DNA of 64,000 bases from AP-15 sp963795485 (lineage in GTDB: Bacteria; Pseudomonadota; Alphaproteobacteria; ATCC43930; CGMCC-115725): the NCBI GenBank assembly GCA_963795485.1, contig CAWCIL010000006.1, positions 496,001 to 560,000 on the forward strand. Direction: 5' to 3'. Below the pieces are notes generated by a model that worked only from the letters and a program-made list of their open reading frames with translations, did not search any database and was not told the DNA's origin. The position numbers and the translations under genes were made by a program. This document shows positions 44,332 to 53,328 of this stretch, piece by piece (the first letter of the stretch is position 1; each line of letters begins with the position of its first letter).

Positions 44332-45963
44332 ATGGCTTACCACCCGGCATCTGATGCCGCCGACGCGCACCTTGCCGCGTATGGGCACGGCGCCACGCCG
44401 GGCTTCTTCCTCCGCTGGTTCTGTTCGACCAACCACAAAGACATCGGCACGCTCTATCTGATCTTTGCGGTCAGCGCCGGAGTGATCGCCGGCGCGCTGT
44501 CGGTGACGATGCGCACGCAGCTGATGTACCCGCACAACACGTTGATCACCGATCATCAGGTCTACAACGTGATCGTCACCGCGCACGGGCTGATGATGAT
44601 CTTCTTTACCATCATGCCAGCGATGATGGGCGGGTTCGGCAATTGGATGGTGCCGCTGATGATCGGCGCGCCGGACATGGCCTTCCCGCGCATGAACAAC
44701 ATCAGCTTTTGGCTGCTGGTCCCATCCTTTGCGCTGCTTGCCGGCTCGACCTTCGTCGGGGAAGGCGCCGGCACCGGCTGGACGCTCTACCCGCCGCTGT
44801 CGGAGACGATCGGCCATCCCGGGCCGGCCGTCGACATGGTGATCTTTGCGCTGCATCTGGCCGGCGCCTCGTCAATTCTCGGCGCGATCAATTTCATCAC
44901 CACCATCTTCAACATGCGCGCCCCCGGCATGACGATGTTCAGGATGCCATTGTTCGTCTGGGCCGTGCTGGTCACGGCGTTCATGCTGGTGTTGGCGTTG
45001 CCGGTGCTCGCCGGGGCGATCACGATGCTGCTGACCGACCGCAATTTCGGCACGACCTTCTTCCAGCCGTCGGGCGGCGGCGACCCGCTGTTGTTCCTGA
45101 ACCTGTTCTGGTTTTTCGGCCACCCCGAAGTCTACATCATGATCATTCCGGGTTTTGGGATGGTCAGCCAGGTGGTCTCGACGTTCTCGAACAAGCCGAT
45201 CTTCGGCTATGTCGGCATGGTCTTTGCGATGCTGGCGATCGGCGTCCTCAGCGTGGTCGTTTGGGCGCACCACATGTTTACGACCGGGATCTCGATCGAC
45301 GCGCGCGCCTATTACACGGCGGCGACGATGGTCATCGCCGTGCCGACCGGGATCAAGATATTTTCCTGGATTGCCACGATGTGGGGCGGCTCGATCGAGC
45401 TGAAGACTCCGATGCTGTTTGCCATCGGCTTTATTTTTCTGTTCACGATCGGCGGCGTCACCGGCGTGGTGCTGGCCAACGCCGGCGTCGACTTTTCCTT
45501 GCACAACACTTATTACGTCGTTGCCCATTTCCATTATGTCTTGTCACTCGGAGCGGTGTTCTCGCTGTTTGCCGCTTTCTATTACTGGATCGGGAAGATG
45601 TCGGGGCGCACCTACAACGAGACGTTCGGCAAGATCCATTTCTGGACCACCTTTATCGGCGTCAACCTGACCTTCTTCCCGATGCACTTTCTCGGTGTGG
45701 CCGGGATGCCGCGGCGGATCGCCGATTACCCGGACGCGTTTGCCGGCTGGAACTTCGTGGCCTCGATCGGCGCCTATATCTCCTATGCCTCGACATTGTT
45801 CTTCGTCTTTATCGTGTTCCATACCCTGTTTGCCGGGCGCCGGGTCGGCGCGAATTATTGGGGTCCGGGAGCGACCACACTCGAATGGCGCGTGTCATCG
45901 CCGCCGCCGTTCCACAGCTTCGACGAGATCCCGTTGGTTTCTGAAGTGCCTGTGGCTCATTAG
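44332..45963 (+). CDS. coxA: Cytochrome c oxidase subunit I
   Basis: A 543-residue haem-copper oxidase core subunit with about 12 membrane helices. FFLRWFCSTNHKDIGTLYLI is the usual N-terminus. WFFGHPEVYIMIIPGFGMVS contains the His-Tyr cross-link pair of CuB, VVWAHHMFTTG the other two CuB histidines and LHNTYYVVAHFHYVLSLGAV the haem a/a3 ligands. The GHPEVY form with the K- and D-channel residues places it in the A-type oxidases. It reduces O2 to water and pumps protons. Start ATG 44332 is 17 bp after coxB, with aaggggtcgag upstream. Confidence 0.97.
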   Translation: MAYHPASDAADAHLAAYGHGATPGFFLRWFCSTNHKDIGTLYLIFAVSAGVIAGALSVTMRTQLMYPHNTLITDHQVYNVIVTAHGLMMIFFTIMPAMMGGFGNWMVPLMIGAPDMAFPRMNNISFWLLVPSFALLAGSTFVGEGAGTGWTLYPPLSETIGHPGPAVDMVIFALHLAGASSILGAINFITTIFNMRAPGMTMFRMPLFVWAVLVTAFMLVLALPVLAGAITMLLTDRNFGTTFFQPSGGGDPLLFLNLFWFFGHPEVYIMIIPGFGMVSQVVSTFSNKPIFGYVGMVFAMLAIGVLSVVVWAHHMFTTGISIDARAYYTAATMVIAVPTGIKIFSWIATMWGGSIELKTPMLFAIGFIFLFTIGGVTGVVLANAGVDFSLHNTYYVVAHFHYVLSLGAVFSLFAAFYYWIGKMSGRTYNETFGKIHFWTTFIGVNLTFFPMHFLGVAGMPRRIADYPDAFAGWNFVASIGAYISYASTLFFVFIVFHTLFAGRRVGANYWGPGATTLEWRVSSPPPFHSFDEIPLVSEVPVAH

Positions 45964-45977
45964 GGAGCGCGGAGCCA

Positions 45978-46901
45978 GTGTCGCAATTGCTCGAGGCCCG
46001 CCCGGCCGACGCCACCCCATTAGTGGCGCCGCCGCTGGCGACGGTCGGCGACTATATCGAGATCCTCAAGCCGCGGGTCATGTCGCTGGTCGCCTTTACC
46101 GGGCTGGTCGGGCTCGCCGTAGCGCCGGGGCATCTCAATCCGGTCCTCGCTGCGGTGGCGGTGCTGTGCATCGCGGTCGGCGCTGGTGCTGCCGGCGCGA
46201 TCAACATGTGGTATGAAAGGGACATCGACGCGGTCATGCGCCGCACCGCGGCGCGCCCGCTGCCGGCGGGCCGGATGATGCCGGGCGAGGCGCTCGGCTT
46301 TGGCATCGTGCTGGCGGTCGGCGCGGTGCTGATCATGGGACTGGCGCTCAACTGGGTCGCCGCCGGGCTGCTGGCGCTGACCATCTGCTTCTATGTCTTT
46401 GTCTATACGATCTGGCTCAAGCGGCGCACCCCGCAGAACATCGTCATCGGTGGCGCCGCCGGCGCGCTGCCGCCGATCATCGGCTGGGCGGCGGTTACCG
46501 GCGGCATCGGCTGGGGAGCGATTGCGCTGTTCGCGATCATCTTTTTGTGGACGCCGCCGCATTTCTGGGCGCTCTCGCTCTATCGCACCGAGGATTACGC
46601 CAAAGCCGGCGTGCCGATGCTGCCGGTCGTCGCCGGCCCGCGCCAAACCAAGCGCCAGATGCTGTTTTATACGTTGCTGCTATGGCCGGCGGCGTTGGCG
46701 CCGTGGGTCCTCGGGGTCGCCGGCTGGCTCTACGGCGTGTCCGCGCTGTTGCTGAGCGTGGCCTTTACCGGCGCGGCCGTCCAGGTCTGCCGCGACGAGG
46801 GCGACCGCAGCGCCCGTCGCATGTTCGCGTTTTCGCTACTCTATCTTTTACTGGTCTTCAGCCTGTTGCTGCTCGATCGCGCGGGCGGGGGCTGGACGTG
46901 A
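45978..46901 (+). CDS. ctaB: Protohaem IX farnesyltransferase (haem O synthase)
   Basis: A 307-residue UbiA-family membrane prenyltransferase that attaches a farnesyl group to haem b, making haem o for the oxidase. Motif 1 is NMWYERDIDAVMRRTAARPL (D-x3-M-x-R-T). The second motif region spans FLWTPPHFWALSLYRTEDYA, with the haem-site His. About nine membrane helices. GTG 45978 is 14 bp after coxA. The stop overlaps the next small gene (GTGA). Confidence 0.96.
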   Translation: MSQLLEARPADATPLVAPPLATVGDYIEILKPRVMSLVAFTGLVGLAVAPGHLNPVLAAVAVLCIAVGAGAAGAINMWYERDIDAVMRRTAARPLPAGRMMPGEALGFGIVLAVGAVLIMGLALNWVAAGLLALTICFYVFVYTIWLKRRTPQNIVIGGAAGALPPIIGWAAVTGGIGWGAIALFAIIFLWTPPHFWALSLYRTEDYAKAGVPMLPVVAGPRQTKRQMLFYTLLLWPAALAPWVLGVAGWLYGVSALLLSVAFTGAAVQVCRDEGDRSARRMFAFSLLYLLLVFSLLLLDRAGGGWT

Positions 46902-47026
46902 CGGGAATGGACCCGGCGCAGGCGCGCGACCAGACGCTGCGCACCCGCAACCGCGCGCTGTTCGCCTTGCTCGCGGCGCTGGCGGTGTTGCTTTATGCGG
47001 TTACCCTCGTGCGGATCGCGGGCTAG
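46898..47026 (+). CDS. Small single-helix membrane protein of the cox operon (CoxF-like)
   Basis: A 42-residue protein. Charged N-terminus ARDQTLRTRNRALFALLAAL leads into one membrane helix (LAALAVLLYAVTLVRIAG). Such small proteins are usual between ctaB and ctaG in alphaproteobacterial oxidase operons, where they are linked to assembly. GTG 46898 overlaps the ctaB stop. In this window ctaG (Cox11) does not follow. Confidence 0.75.
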   Translation: MTGMDPAQARDQTLRTRNRALFALLAALAVLLYAVTLVRIAG

Positions 47027-47103
47027 CGCATGCCGGCCCACCGCCGTCCGGGTCCGGCCGGCCCGTCGCGTCCCGTCAAACGAGCCATCGAGACCCGACC
47101 CCA

Positions 47104-47154
47104 ATGAGCGAGATGCACCGATGAGCGAGATGCACCGATGAGCGAGATGCACGG
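47104..47154 (+). repeat. 17-nt tandem repeat spanning the coxC start, two mini-ORFs
   Basis: atgagcgagatgcaccg occurs at 47104 and 47121, and a third copy (first 15 nt) begins at 47138, the coxC ATG. Each upstream copy forms a 6-codon ORF (MSEMHR) that stops at TGA overlapping the next ATG (ATGA). Confidence 0.93.
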
Positions 47155-47980
47155 GGCGCACGGGGCGCATGCGCTCCATGCGCCAAAGCACCCCTATCAC
47201 CTGGTCGAGCCGAGCCCGTGGCCGATCCTCGGCGCGCTCGCCGCCGGTCTCGCGTTCGGCGGAGGCATTCTCTACCTGCACGGCGACAGCTGGCCGCTGA
47301 TGATCATCGGTCTTCTCGGCATTCTGGCGATCATGGCCGTGTGGTGGCGCGACGTGATCCGGGAAGCAACCTTCCAAGGCTACCACACCCCGGTCGTGCA
47401 GCTCGGCATGCGCTATGGCATGGCGCTGTTTATCGCCTCCGAGGTGATGTTTTTTGTCGCCTTTTTCTGGGCGTTCTTTGGGTCGAGCCTGTTTCCGGTC
47501 GACGGGGTATGGCCTCCCAAGGCAATCCAGCCATCCGACCCGTTCGTCTTCCCGTTTCTGTTGACTCTGGTGCTGCTGCTGTCCGGCACGACCGTGACCT
47601 GGGCGCATCATTCGCTGCTCGAAAGCGACCGCAGCGGCCTGCTGCGCGGCTTGGTGGTGACCGTCCTGCTCGGCCTGTGCTTCACCTCCCTCCAGGTCTA
47701 TGAGTACAGCAACGCCGCGTTTCACTTCACCGGGGGCATCTATCCGTCGACTTTTTACATGGCTACCGGGTTTCACGGGTTCCACGTCATTATAGGCACC
47801 ACCTTTCTGTTCGTCTGCCTCGGGCGCGCCTGGCTCGGACATTTCAAGGCGGACCATCATTTCGGCTTTGAGGCGGCGGCGTGGTACTGGCATTTCGTCG
47901 ACGTCGTCTGGCTGTTCCTGTTCGTCTGTGTCTATTGGTGGGGCAGCGGCGGCGCCACCTATGCGAGTGGGCCCGGCTGA
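47138..47980 (+). CDS. coxC: Cytochrome c oxidase subunit III
   Basis: A 280-residue subunit III with seven membrane helices. HAPKHPYHLVEPSPWPILGA is the conserved N-terminus; WWRDVIREATFQGYHTPVVQ, FIASEVMFFVAFFWAFF, WAHHSLLESDRSGLLRGLVV and FHGFHVIIGTTFLFVCLGRA follow. FEAAAWYWHFVDVVWLFLFV is the family end. It stabilises the catalytic core and lipid-lined O2 access. Three identical in-frame or near-frame ATGs arise from a 17-nt tandem repeat; ATG 47138 is the only one leading into the long frame. Confidence 0.96.
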   Translation: MSEMHGAHGAHALHAPKHPYHLVEPSPWPILGALAAGLAFGGGILYLHGDSWPLMIIGLLGILAIMAVWWRDVIREATFQGYHTPVVQLGMRYGMALFIASEVMFFVAFFWAFFGSSLFPVDGVWPPKAIQPSDPFVFPFLLTLVLLLSGTTVTWAHHSLLESDRSGLLRGLVVTVLLGLCFTSLQVYEYSNAAFHFTGGIYPSTFYMATGFHGFHVIIGTTFLFVCLGRAWLGHFKADHHFGFEAAAWYWHFVDVVWLFLFVCVYWWGSGGATYASGPG

Positions 47981-48087
47981 TCTCAGGGCAGCGCGGCCCC
48001 GGTCGTCTGATCGAGCGGCAATATCGCGATCCTGGGTCCGAGCCCGTATCGCGCCCCCCACATCGTGCGGCTGAGCGGCCGGCTGAG

Positions 48088-48801
48088 ATGACCGGTTTCC
48101 GCCCGCAATTCTGGCCGACCGTCCTGGCCGTGCCGATTGTGCTGCTGTGTCTCGGGCTCGGCGCCTGGCAGGTCCGGCGGCTCTCCTGGAAAGAGGGCCT
48201 GATCGCCGAGCGGGCCGCGGCCGTCGCCGCCCCTCCGGTCCCGGCGCCGCTGACCGCCTCCCAGGCGCGCGGCATGGAATACCGTCACGTCACCGACCAA
48301 GGCGTGTTGCTGAACGACAAGGAGATCTTTCTCGGCGCCGTCTCGGCGGCCGGGCAAGCCGGCTTTCAGGTGCTGACGCCGTTGCGCGAGGAAGACGGCC
48401 GCGTCGTCTTCGTCAATCGTGGGTTCATCCCGTCGGCGCTCAAGGAGCGAGGCAAGCGCATGGCCGGCGAGCCCTCCGGCACCGTGCGGATCGAGGGCTT
48501 GCTGCGGCTGCCGCGGGACCGACCGCCGAACTGGTTCGTCCCCGACAACCGGCCCGACCTGAACTATTGGTTCTGGGTCGATCTGCCGGCGATGGCCATG
48601 GCCGACAAGCTGCGCGACGTGGCGCCGTTTTATATCGACGCCGACGCCAGCCCCAACCCGGGCGGCTGGCCGAAAGGCGGCGTCACCCGCCTCGCTCTGC
48701 CGAACAACCACCTGCAATACGCGATCACGTGGTTTTCCCTGGCAGTTGCGATGATCGTCATCTATGTCGTGTTTCATCGGCGAAACGCGGAGCATCGATG
48801 A
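48088..48801 (+). CDS. surf1: SURF1-family cytochrome oxidase assembly protein
   Basis: A 237-residue membrane protein with two helices, near residues 9-27 (WPTVLAVPIVLLCLGLGAWQ) and near the end (HLQYAITWFSLAVAMIVIY). Between them is a periplasmic domain with VVFVNRGFIPSALKERGKRM and VPDNRPDLNYWFWVDLPAMA, typical of SURF1/Shy1. It helps insert haem a into subunit I. ATG 48088 gives the conserved start FRPQFWPTVLA. The stop overlaps the M32 gene start (ATGA). Confidence 0.93.
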   Translation: MTGFRPQFWPTVLAVPIVLLCLGLGAWQVRRLSWKEGLIAERAAAVAAPPVPAPLTASQARGMEYRHVTDQGVLLNDKEIFLGAVSAAGQAGFQVLTPLREEDGRVVFVNRGFIPSALKERGKRMAGEPSGTVRIEGLLRLPRDRPPNWFVPDNRPDLNYWFWVDLPAMAMADKLRDVAPFYIDADASPNPGGWPKGGVTRLALPNNHLQYAITWFSLAVAMIVIYVVFHRRNAEHR

Positions 48802-50333
48802 GCCCCTATCAGCAATTGGAAGCGCGATTTCGCCGGCTGGGTGCGCTCGATGAGGCGATCGGGGTGCTCAATTGGGATGGTGCGACGATGATGCCGCCCG
48901 GGGGTGCGGCGACCCGCGCCGAGCAGCTGGCGACCCTGAGCCGGCTCGCGCACGAGCAGCTGGCCGCCGCCGAGGTCGGCGACCTGCTGGCCGAGGCCGA
49001 AGGCGAGAGCGGCGGGCTCGATCCATGGCAGCGCGCCAATCTGCGCGAAATGCGCCGCCGCCGCGGGCATGCCGCGGCGATGCCGGGCGCTTTGGTCGAG
49101 GCCGTCTCGCGTGCGTCGTCCGCATGCGAAACGGTGTGGCGAAAAGCCCGCCCGGAGAACGACTTTACCGCGGTCCTGCCGTTGCTCGACGAAATGCTGC
49201 GCCTGCAGCGCGAGGTGGCTGCCGCCAAGGCGGAGCATTTCGGGGTAAGCCCCTACGAGGCCTTGCTCGACCGCTATGAGCCGGGCGGCTCGGTTGCGAT
49301 GATCGACCGCCTGTTCGCCGAGATCGCAGGCTTTCTGCCGGACCTGATCGAAGCGGCACTGGCGCGCCAAGGCGCGCTGGCGCCGCCGCCGGCTCCGCCC
49401 GGCCCGTTTCCGATCGCGGCGCAGCGGCATGCCGCGGTTCGGCTGATGGAGGCGGTCGGCTTCGATTTCTCGCATGGCCGGCTCGACGTCAGCGCGCACC
49501 CGTTCTGCAGCGGCGCCCCCGACGACGTGCGCATTACGACGCGCTACGACGAGCGCGATTTCGGCAAGGCGCTGATGGGGGTGCTGCACGAGACCGGGCA
49601 CGCGCTCTATCAGCGCAACCTTCCCGCGATGTGGCGCCTGCAGCCGGTCGGTGCCGCTCGCGGCATGGCGGTTCACGAGAGCCAGTCGCTGCTCCTCGAA
49701 ATGCAATGCTGCCGCAGCCCGGCCTTTATCAACTTTGCGGCACCGATCCTGCGCGAGGCGTTCGCCGTCGACGGTCCGGGGTGGGAGGCGGAGGCGCTCT
49801 ACCGCCGGCAGATCCAGGTCAGCCGCAGCCTGATCCGGGTCGAGGCCGACGAGGTCACCTATCCCGCCCATGTGATCCTGCGCTACCGCCTCGAACAGGC
49901 GATGATCGCCGGCGATTTGAGGCCGCGCGATCTTCCCGGCGCCTGGGCAGAGGGCTTGCGGACGCTGCTCGGCGTTGCTCCCGAGAACGATCGCGACGGG
50001 TGCCTGCAGGATATCCATTGGTATGACGGCTCATGGGGCTATTTTCCAACCTACACGCTCGGCGCGCTGATCGCGGCGCAGCTGTTCGAGGCCGCGCGCG
50101 ACAGGGTCCCGGGGCTGCTGGCCGGCATCGCCGAGGGCGACTTCCGGCCGCTCTTCGCTTGGCTCGGCGAGCACGTGCACGGCCGAGGCTCGCTGTTGTC
50201 GACGGCTGAGCTGGTCCAGAACGCCACCGGGCGTCCGGTCGGCACCGCGAGCTTCGAGCGCCACTTGCGCGCCCGCTATCTGGGCGGGCGCAACGAACCC
50301 GCTGACGCAGCGTTAACCGGGACATTGAACTAA
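48798..50333 (+). CDS. M32 family thermostable carboxypeptidase
   Basis: A 511-residue metallocarboxypeptidase of the Taq/Pfu type. ALMGVLHETGHALYQRNLP has the HExxH zinc site and MAVHESQSLLLEMQ carries the third ligand Glu. HPFCSGAPDDVRITTRYDER and IHWYDGSWGYFPTYTLGALI are the family signatures, all at expected spacing for the ~500-residue fold. It removes C-terminal residues from peptides in the cytoplasm. ATG 48798 overlaps the surf1 stop, so it is coupled to the cox operon, which is a usual alphaproteobacterial arrangement. Confidence 0.95.
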   Translation: MSPYQQLEARFRRLGALDEAIGVLNWDGATMMPPGGAATRAEQLATLSRLAHEQLAAAEVGDLLAEAEGESGGLDPWQRANLREMRRRRGHAAAMPGALVEAVSRASSACETVWRKARPENDFTAVLPLLDEMLRLQREVAAAKAEHFGVSPYEALLDRYEPGGSVAMIDRLFAEIAGFLPDLIEAALARQGALAPPPAPPGPFPIAAQRHAAVRLMEAVGFDFSHGRLDVSAHPFCSGAPDDVRITTRYDERDFGKALMGVLHETGHALYQRNLPAMWRLQPVGAARGMAVHESQSLLLEMQCCRSPAFINFAAPILREAFAVDGPGWEAEALYRRQIQVSRSLIRVEADEVTYPAHVILRYRLEQAMIAGDLRPRDLPGAWAEGLRTLLGVAPENDRDGCLQDIHWYDGSWGYFPTYTLGALIAAQLFEAARDRVPGLLAGIAEGDFRPLFAWLGEHVHGRGSLLSTAELVQNATGRPVGTASFERHLRARYLGGRNEPADAALTGTLN

Positions 50334-50347
50334 CTTTGGGGGGCTCC

Positions 50348-51649
50348 GTGCGCGACACCGCTGCTCACCAGCAAGCCGGCAGCGCCGATCGCCGGATGGC
50401 GCTCGACCGGTTCGAAGCCGTGCGGCGCGACAGCGAGGCGCTCGCCGCCAACCTGACGCCGGAGGATCAATCGATCCAGTCGATGCCCGACGTCAGCCCG
50501 ACGAAATGGCATCTGGCGCACACGACCTGGTTCTTCGAGACGTTCGTCCTCGGCCGGCTCGATCCCGATTACCGGACCTTCGACCCGGCTTTTGCCTATC
50601 TGTTCAACTCCTATTACGAGGCGGCCGGCCCGCGGCATCCTCGTCCCCAGCGCGGGTTGCTGTCGCGCCCGACTGTCGACGTGGTCGGCGCCTATCGCGA
50701 CCATGTCGGCGCCGCGATGGCGCGCTTTTCCGGGCGCGCGGCCGAGCCGGCCTGGCGCGCGGCCGCACCGCTGATCGAGCTCGGCGTCCATCACGAGCAA
50801 CAGCATCAGGAATTGATCCTGATGGACATCAAACATGTCTTCTCGATCAACCCGCTGCTGCCCGCCTACCAGGCGCCGCAGCCGCAGATCGCGGCCCCGG
50901 CGGCGGCGCTCGGCTGGTTCGAGCATGCCGGCGGCTTGGTCGAGATCGGGCATAGCGGCGACGACTTTGCTTTTGACAACGAGACGCCTCGGCACAAGGT
51001 CTGGCTCGAACCGTTCCGCCTCGCCGCTCGTCCGGTGACCTGCGGCGAGTTCCTCGAATTCGTCGAGGCGGGCGGTTATCGGCAGCCGGAATTCTGGCTG
51101 TCGGACGGCTGGGCGACGGTGCAGGAGCAGGCCTGGGAAGCCCCGCTCTATTGGCGGCGCGACGATGGGGGTTGGTCGATCTTCACCCTTTCCGGGAGGC
51201 GTCTGCTGAACCCGTCCGAGCCGGTCTGCCATGTCAGCTTTTTCGAGGCCGACGCCTATGCCAGATGGGCCGGAAAGAGGCTGCCGACCGAAGCTGAGTG
51301 GGAAATCGTCGCGGAGCGGGTGCGGATCGCCGGCAATTTTGCCGATCGCCGCCAATTTCATCCTTGCGCCGATCGCGTCCCCACGCCCGAAAACGGCGGC
51401 GCATTGCCGCGCCAGATGTTCGGCGACGTATGGGAGTGGACGGCGAGCCCCTATATGCCTTATCCGGGCTTCCGCCCCGTTGCGGGCGCGATCGGCGAAT
51501 ACAACGGCAAGTTCATGTGCAACCAGATGGTGCTGCGCGGCGGCGCCGCCGTGACTCCGGCGGGTCACCTGCGGGCGACCTATCGCAACTTCTTCCCGCC
51601 TGCGGCGCGCTGGGCCTTTGCCGGGTTGCGGCTCGCGGAGGATATTTGA
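50348..51649 (+). CDS. egtB: Ergothioneine biosynthesis sulfoxide synthase EgtB
   Basis: A ~433-residue non-haem iron enzyme that joins hercynine to cysteine or gamma-glutamylcysteine with O2. The N-terminal DinB-like domain has VSPTKWHLAHTTWFFETFVL and GVHHEQQHQELILMDI (H-x3-H-x-E iron site). The C-terminal FGE-sulfatase domain shows CHVSFFEADAYARWAGKRLP, PTEAEWEIVA, MFGDVWEWTASPYMPYPGFR and LRGGAAVTPAGHLRATYRNF. GTG 50348 follows tttgggggg, a good ribosome binding site. egtD follows with a one-base overlap, so the pathway's two core steps are together. Confidence 0.94.
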   Translation: MRDTAAHQQAGSADRRMALDRFEAVRRDSEALAANLTPEDQSIQSMPDVSPTKWHLAHTTWFFETFVLGRLDPDYRTFDPAFAYLFNSYYEAAGPRHPRPQRGLLSRPTVDVVGAYRDHVGAAMARFSGRAAEPAWRAAAPLIELGVHHEQQHQELILMDIKHVFSINPLLPAYQAPQPQIAAPAAALGWFEHAGGLVEIGHSGDDFAFDNETPRHKVWLEPFRLAARPVTCGEFLEFVEAGGYRQPEFWLSDGWATVQEQAWEAPLYWRRDDGGWSIFTLSGRRLLNPSEPVCHVSFFEADAYARWAGKRLPTEAEWEIVAERVRIAGNFADRRQFHPCADRVPTPENGGALPRQMFGDVWEWTASPYMPYPGFRPVAGAIGEYNGKFMCNQMVLRGGAAVTPAGHLRATYRNFFPPAARWAFAGLRLAEDI

Positions 51650-52617
51650 TGAGAGATGTTTCGCGCTTCGAGTTTTACGATCTCGCCCCGGGCGAAGAGA
51701 GCTTTCGCGACGCCGTTTTGAAGGGTCTCGGCCGCGATCCTAAGGCGATCCCGTGCAAATTTTTTTACGACGCCCGCGGTTCCGCCCTGTTCGAGGAGAT
51801 CTGTCGGCTTCCCGAATATTACCCGACCCGAACCGAGATCGCGATCCTCGAGGAGAACGCCGGCGAGATCGCAGCGCAAATGGGCCCGCATTCCCGGGTC
51901 ATCGAATTCGGCAGCGGAGCCAGCGACAAGGCCCGCATCCTGCTTCAGGCGCTCGACCGGCCGGCCGCCTATGTGCCGGTCGACATCTCGCGCGAGCATC
52001 TGCGCGAAGCCGCCGCCTCGCTCGCCGAGGACTTCCCGGAACTGCCGGTCATCGCCGTCTGCGCTGATTATACCGGCCCGTTCGCGCTGCCGGCTTTGCC
52101 TGAGCCAAGCGGCAAGCGGGTGGGGTTCTTTCCGGGCTCGACGATCGGCAATTTCGAGCCCGATGCGGCCCGGCGCTTTCTGGCGAACTGCGCGCGCATC
52201 CTCGGCCCCGGCGGGGAGATGCTGATCGGGGCGGATCTGAAAAAAGACAGCCGCGTCCTCGAAGCCGCGTATAACGATCGGGCCGGGGTGACCGCCGCAT
52301 TCAACCTCAACCTATTGGAGCGGATCAACCGCGAGCTCGACGGCAACCTCGATCTCGACCAGTTCGAACACTTTGCCTTTTACAACGAGCCCGAAGGGCG
52401 GGTTGAAATCTATATTCGCAGCCTCGCCGACCAGACGGCGGAGATCGCCGGTCGGCCGATAGACTTTGCCGCGGGCGAGCTGATTCATACCGAATATTCC
52501 TACAAATACTCTGTCCCCGAATTTCGCGACTTGGCGGCGACCGCCGGCTTTCGCCCGGTCGACACCTGGACCGACCCGGCCGAGCTGTTCAGCGTCCATT
52601 ACTTCCGGCTGCGTTAA
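51649..52617 (+). CDS. egtD: L-histidine N(alpha)-methyltransferase EgtD
   Basis: A 322-residue SAM-dependent enzyme that trimethylates histidine to hercynine. Family signatures are PCKFFYDARGSALFEEICRL, PEYYPTRTEIAIL, VIEFGSGASDKARILLQAL (SAM site), FFPGSTIGNFEPDAARRFL and IGADLKKDSRVLEAAYND. IHTEYSYKYSVPEFRDLAA is the C-terminal block. ATG 51649 overlaps the egtB TGA (TGATG). Together with EgtB and a C-S lyase elsewhere this yields ergothioneine, a thiol antioxidant. Confidence 0.95.
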   Translation: MRDVSRFEFYDLAPGEESFRDAVLKGLGRDPKAIPCKFFYDARGSALFEEICRLPEYYPTRTEIAILEENAGEIAAQMGPHSRVIEFGSGASDKARILLQALDRPAAYVPVDISREHLREAAASLAEDFPELPVIAVCADYTGPFALPALPEPSGKRVGFFPGSTIGNFEPDAARRFLANCARILGPGGEMLIGADLKKDSRVLEAAYNDRAGVTAAFNLNLLERINRELDGNLDLDQFEHFAFYNEPEGRVEIYIRSLADQTAEIAGRPIDFAAGELIHTEYSYKYSVPEFRDLAATAGFRPVDTWTDPAELFSVHYFRLR

Positions 52618-52632
52618 CCTATACTCCACCTG

Positions 52633-53310
52633 CTATCTTGCTTTCATGTCAGGCGAAACGGATTGTTCCGGACCTGGCTCGGCCAGTGCGCCATTGTAAA
52701 GAACGGCTGAGATCAATCGCTTGTTTACGACCACAACCGGTGGTTCGTTTTCGTTGAAGTCGAGCGTCGCCGATACGGGCCGGGTGGTTATTGCCAGTGT
52801 TTGATCCGTTTCGAGCAGCAAGTAGGCTTTCACTGCCAACACGTCGCCTCGGCTGCCGAGCGAGAAACCTTGCCGATCAGCCCACGGAATGGTCGCTTTC
52901 GTGACCTCCGAAGCAAAGATGACCTGGATTGCCTCCTTTCGGCCGCCGCCCCATTGCGGCGATAAATGCGGGTAAACCAAGTAACCGTACGAAATTAGCG
53001 CTCCGGCAGCATACGGCATGATGAAAACGAACGGAAACCAAAGATCCGCGCCAGGCAAATGGCGGTTGCGCAGCCAATTTTTCAGGATCTCGCGACAATA
53101 GGTTGGCAAAAAGCCAATCAAAGTCAGCACGATGATCGACGGCATAAAGAATAATAAATTCTGGTGCCATTGCCGAGATAACAATGATAACATCATAACC
53201 CAAATGAGATAATATAACCAGAGCAATGTTACTGAGGTCGCGAGCACGACAACGATGAGGACCGTAAACACCAATATCGTAAGCGGAAGGAAGAATGCGA
53301 TAGTAAACAT
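52633..53310 (-). CDS. Membrane protein of unknown function (C-terminal half of a possibly split gene)
   Basis: A 225-residue protein with two or three N-terminal hydrophobic segments (FTIAFFLPLTILVFTVLIVV, LLWLYYLIWVMMLSLL, LLFFMPSIIVLTLIGFLPTY). One more lies around VFIMPYAAGALISYGYLVY, followed by a soluble C-terminal domain (ISAVLYNGALAEPG). Base composition is visibly richer in A+T than flanking genes. The reading frame is the same as that of the gene at 53329-53769, with only a TGA and six codons between, so the two may be one ~390-residue protein with an internal stop. No family recognised. Confidence 0.65.
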   Translation of the reverse strand: MFTIAFFLPLTILVFTVLIVVVLATSVTLLWLYYLIWVMMLSLLSRQWHQNLLFFMPSIIVLTLIGFLPTYCREILKNWLRNRHLPGADLWFPFVFIMPYAAGALISYGYLVYPHLSPQWGGGRKEAIQVIFASEVTKATIPWADRQGFSLGSRGDVLAVKAYLLLETDQTLAITTRPVSATLDFNENEPPVVVVNKRLISAVLYNGALAEPGPEQSVSPDMKAR

Positions 53311-53328
53311 GATGGAGGCGAGGCCGCG

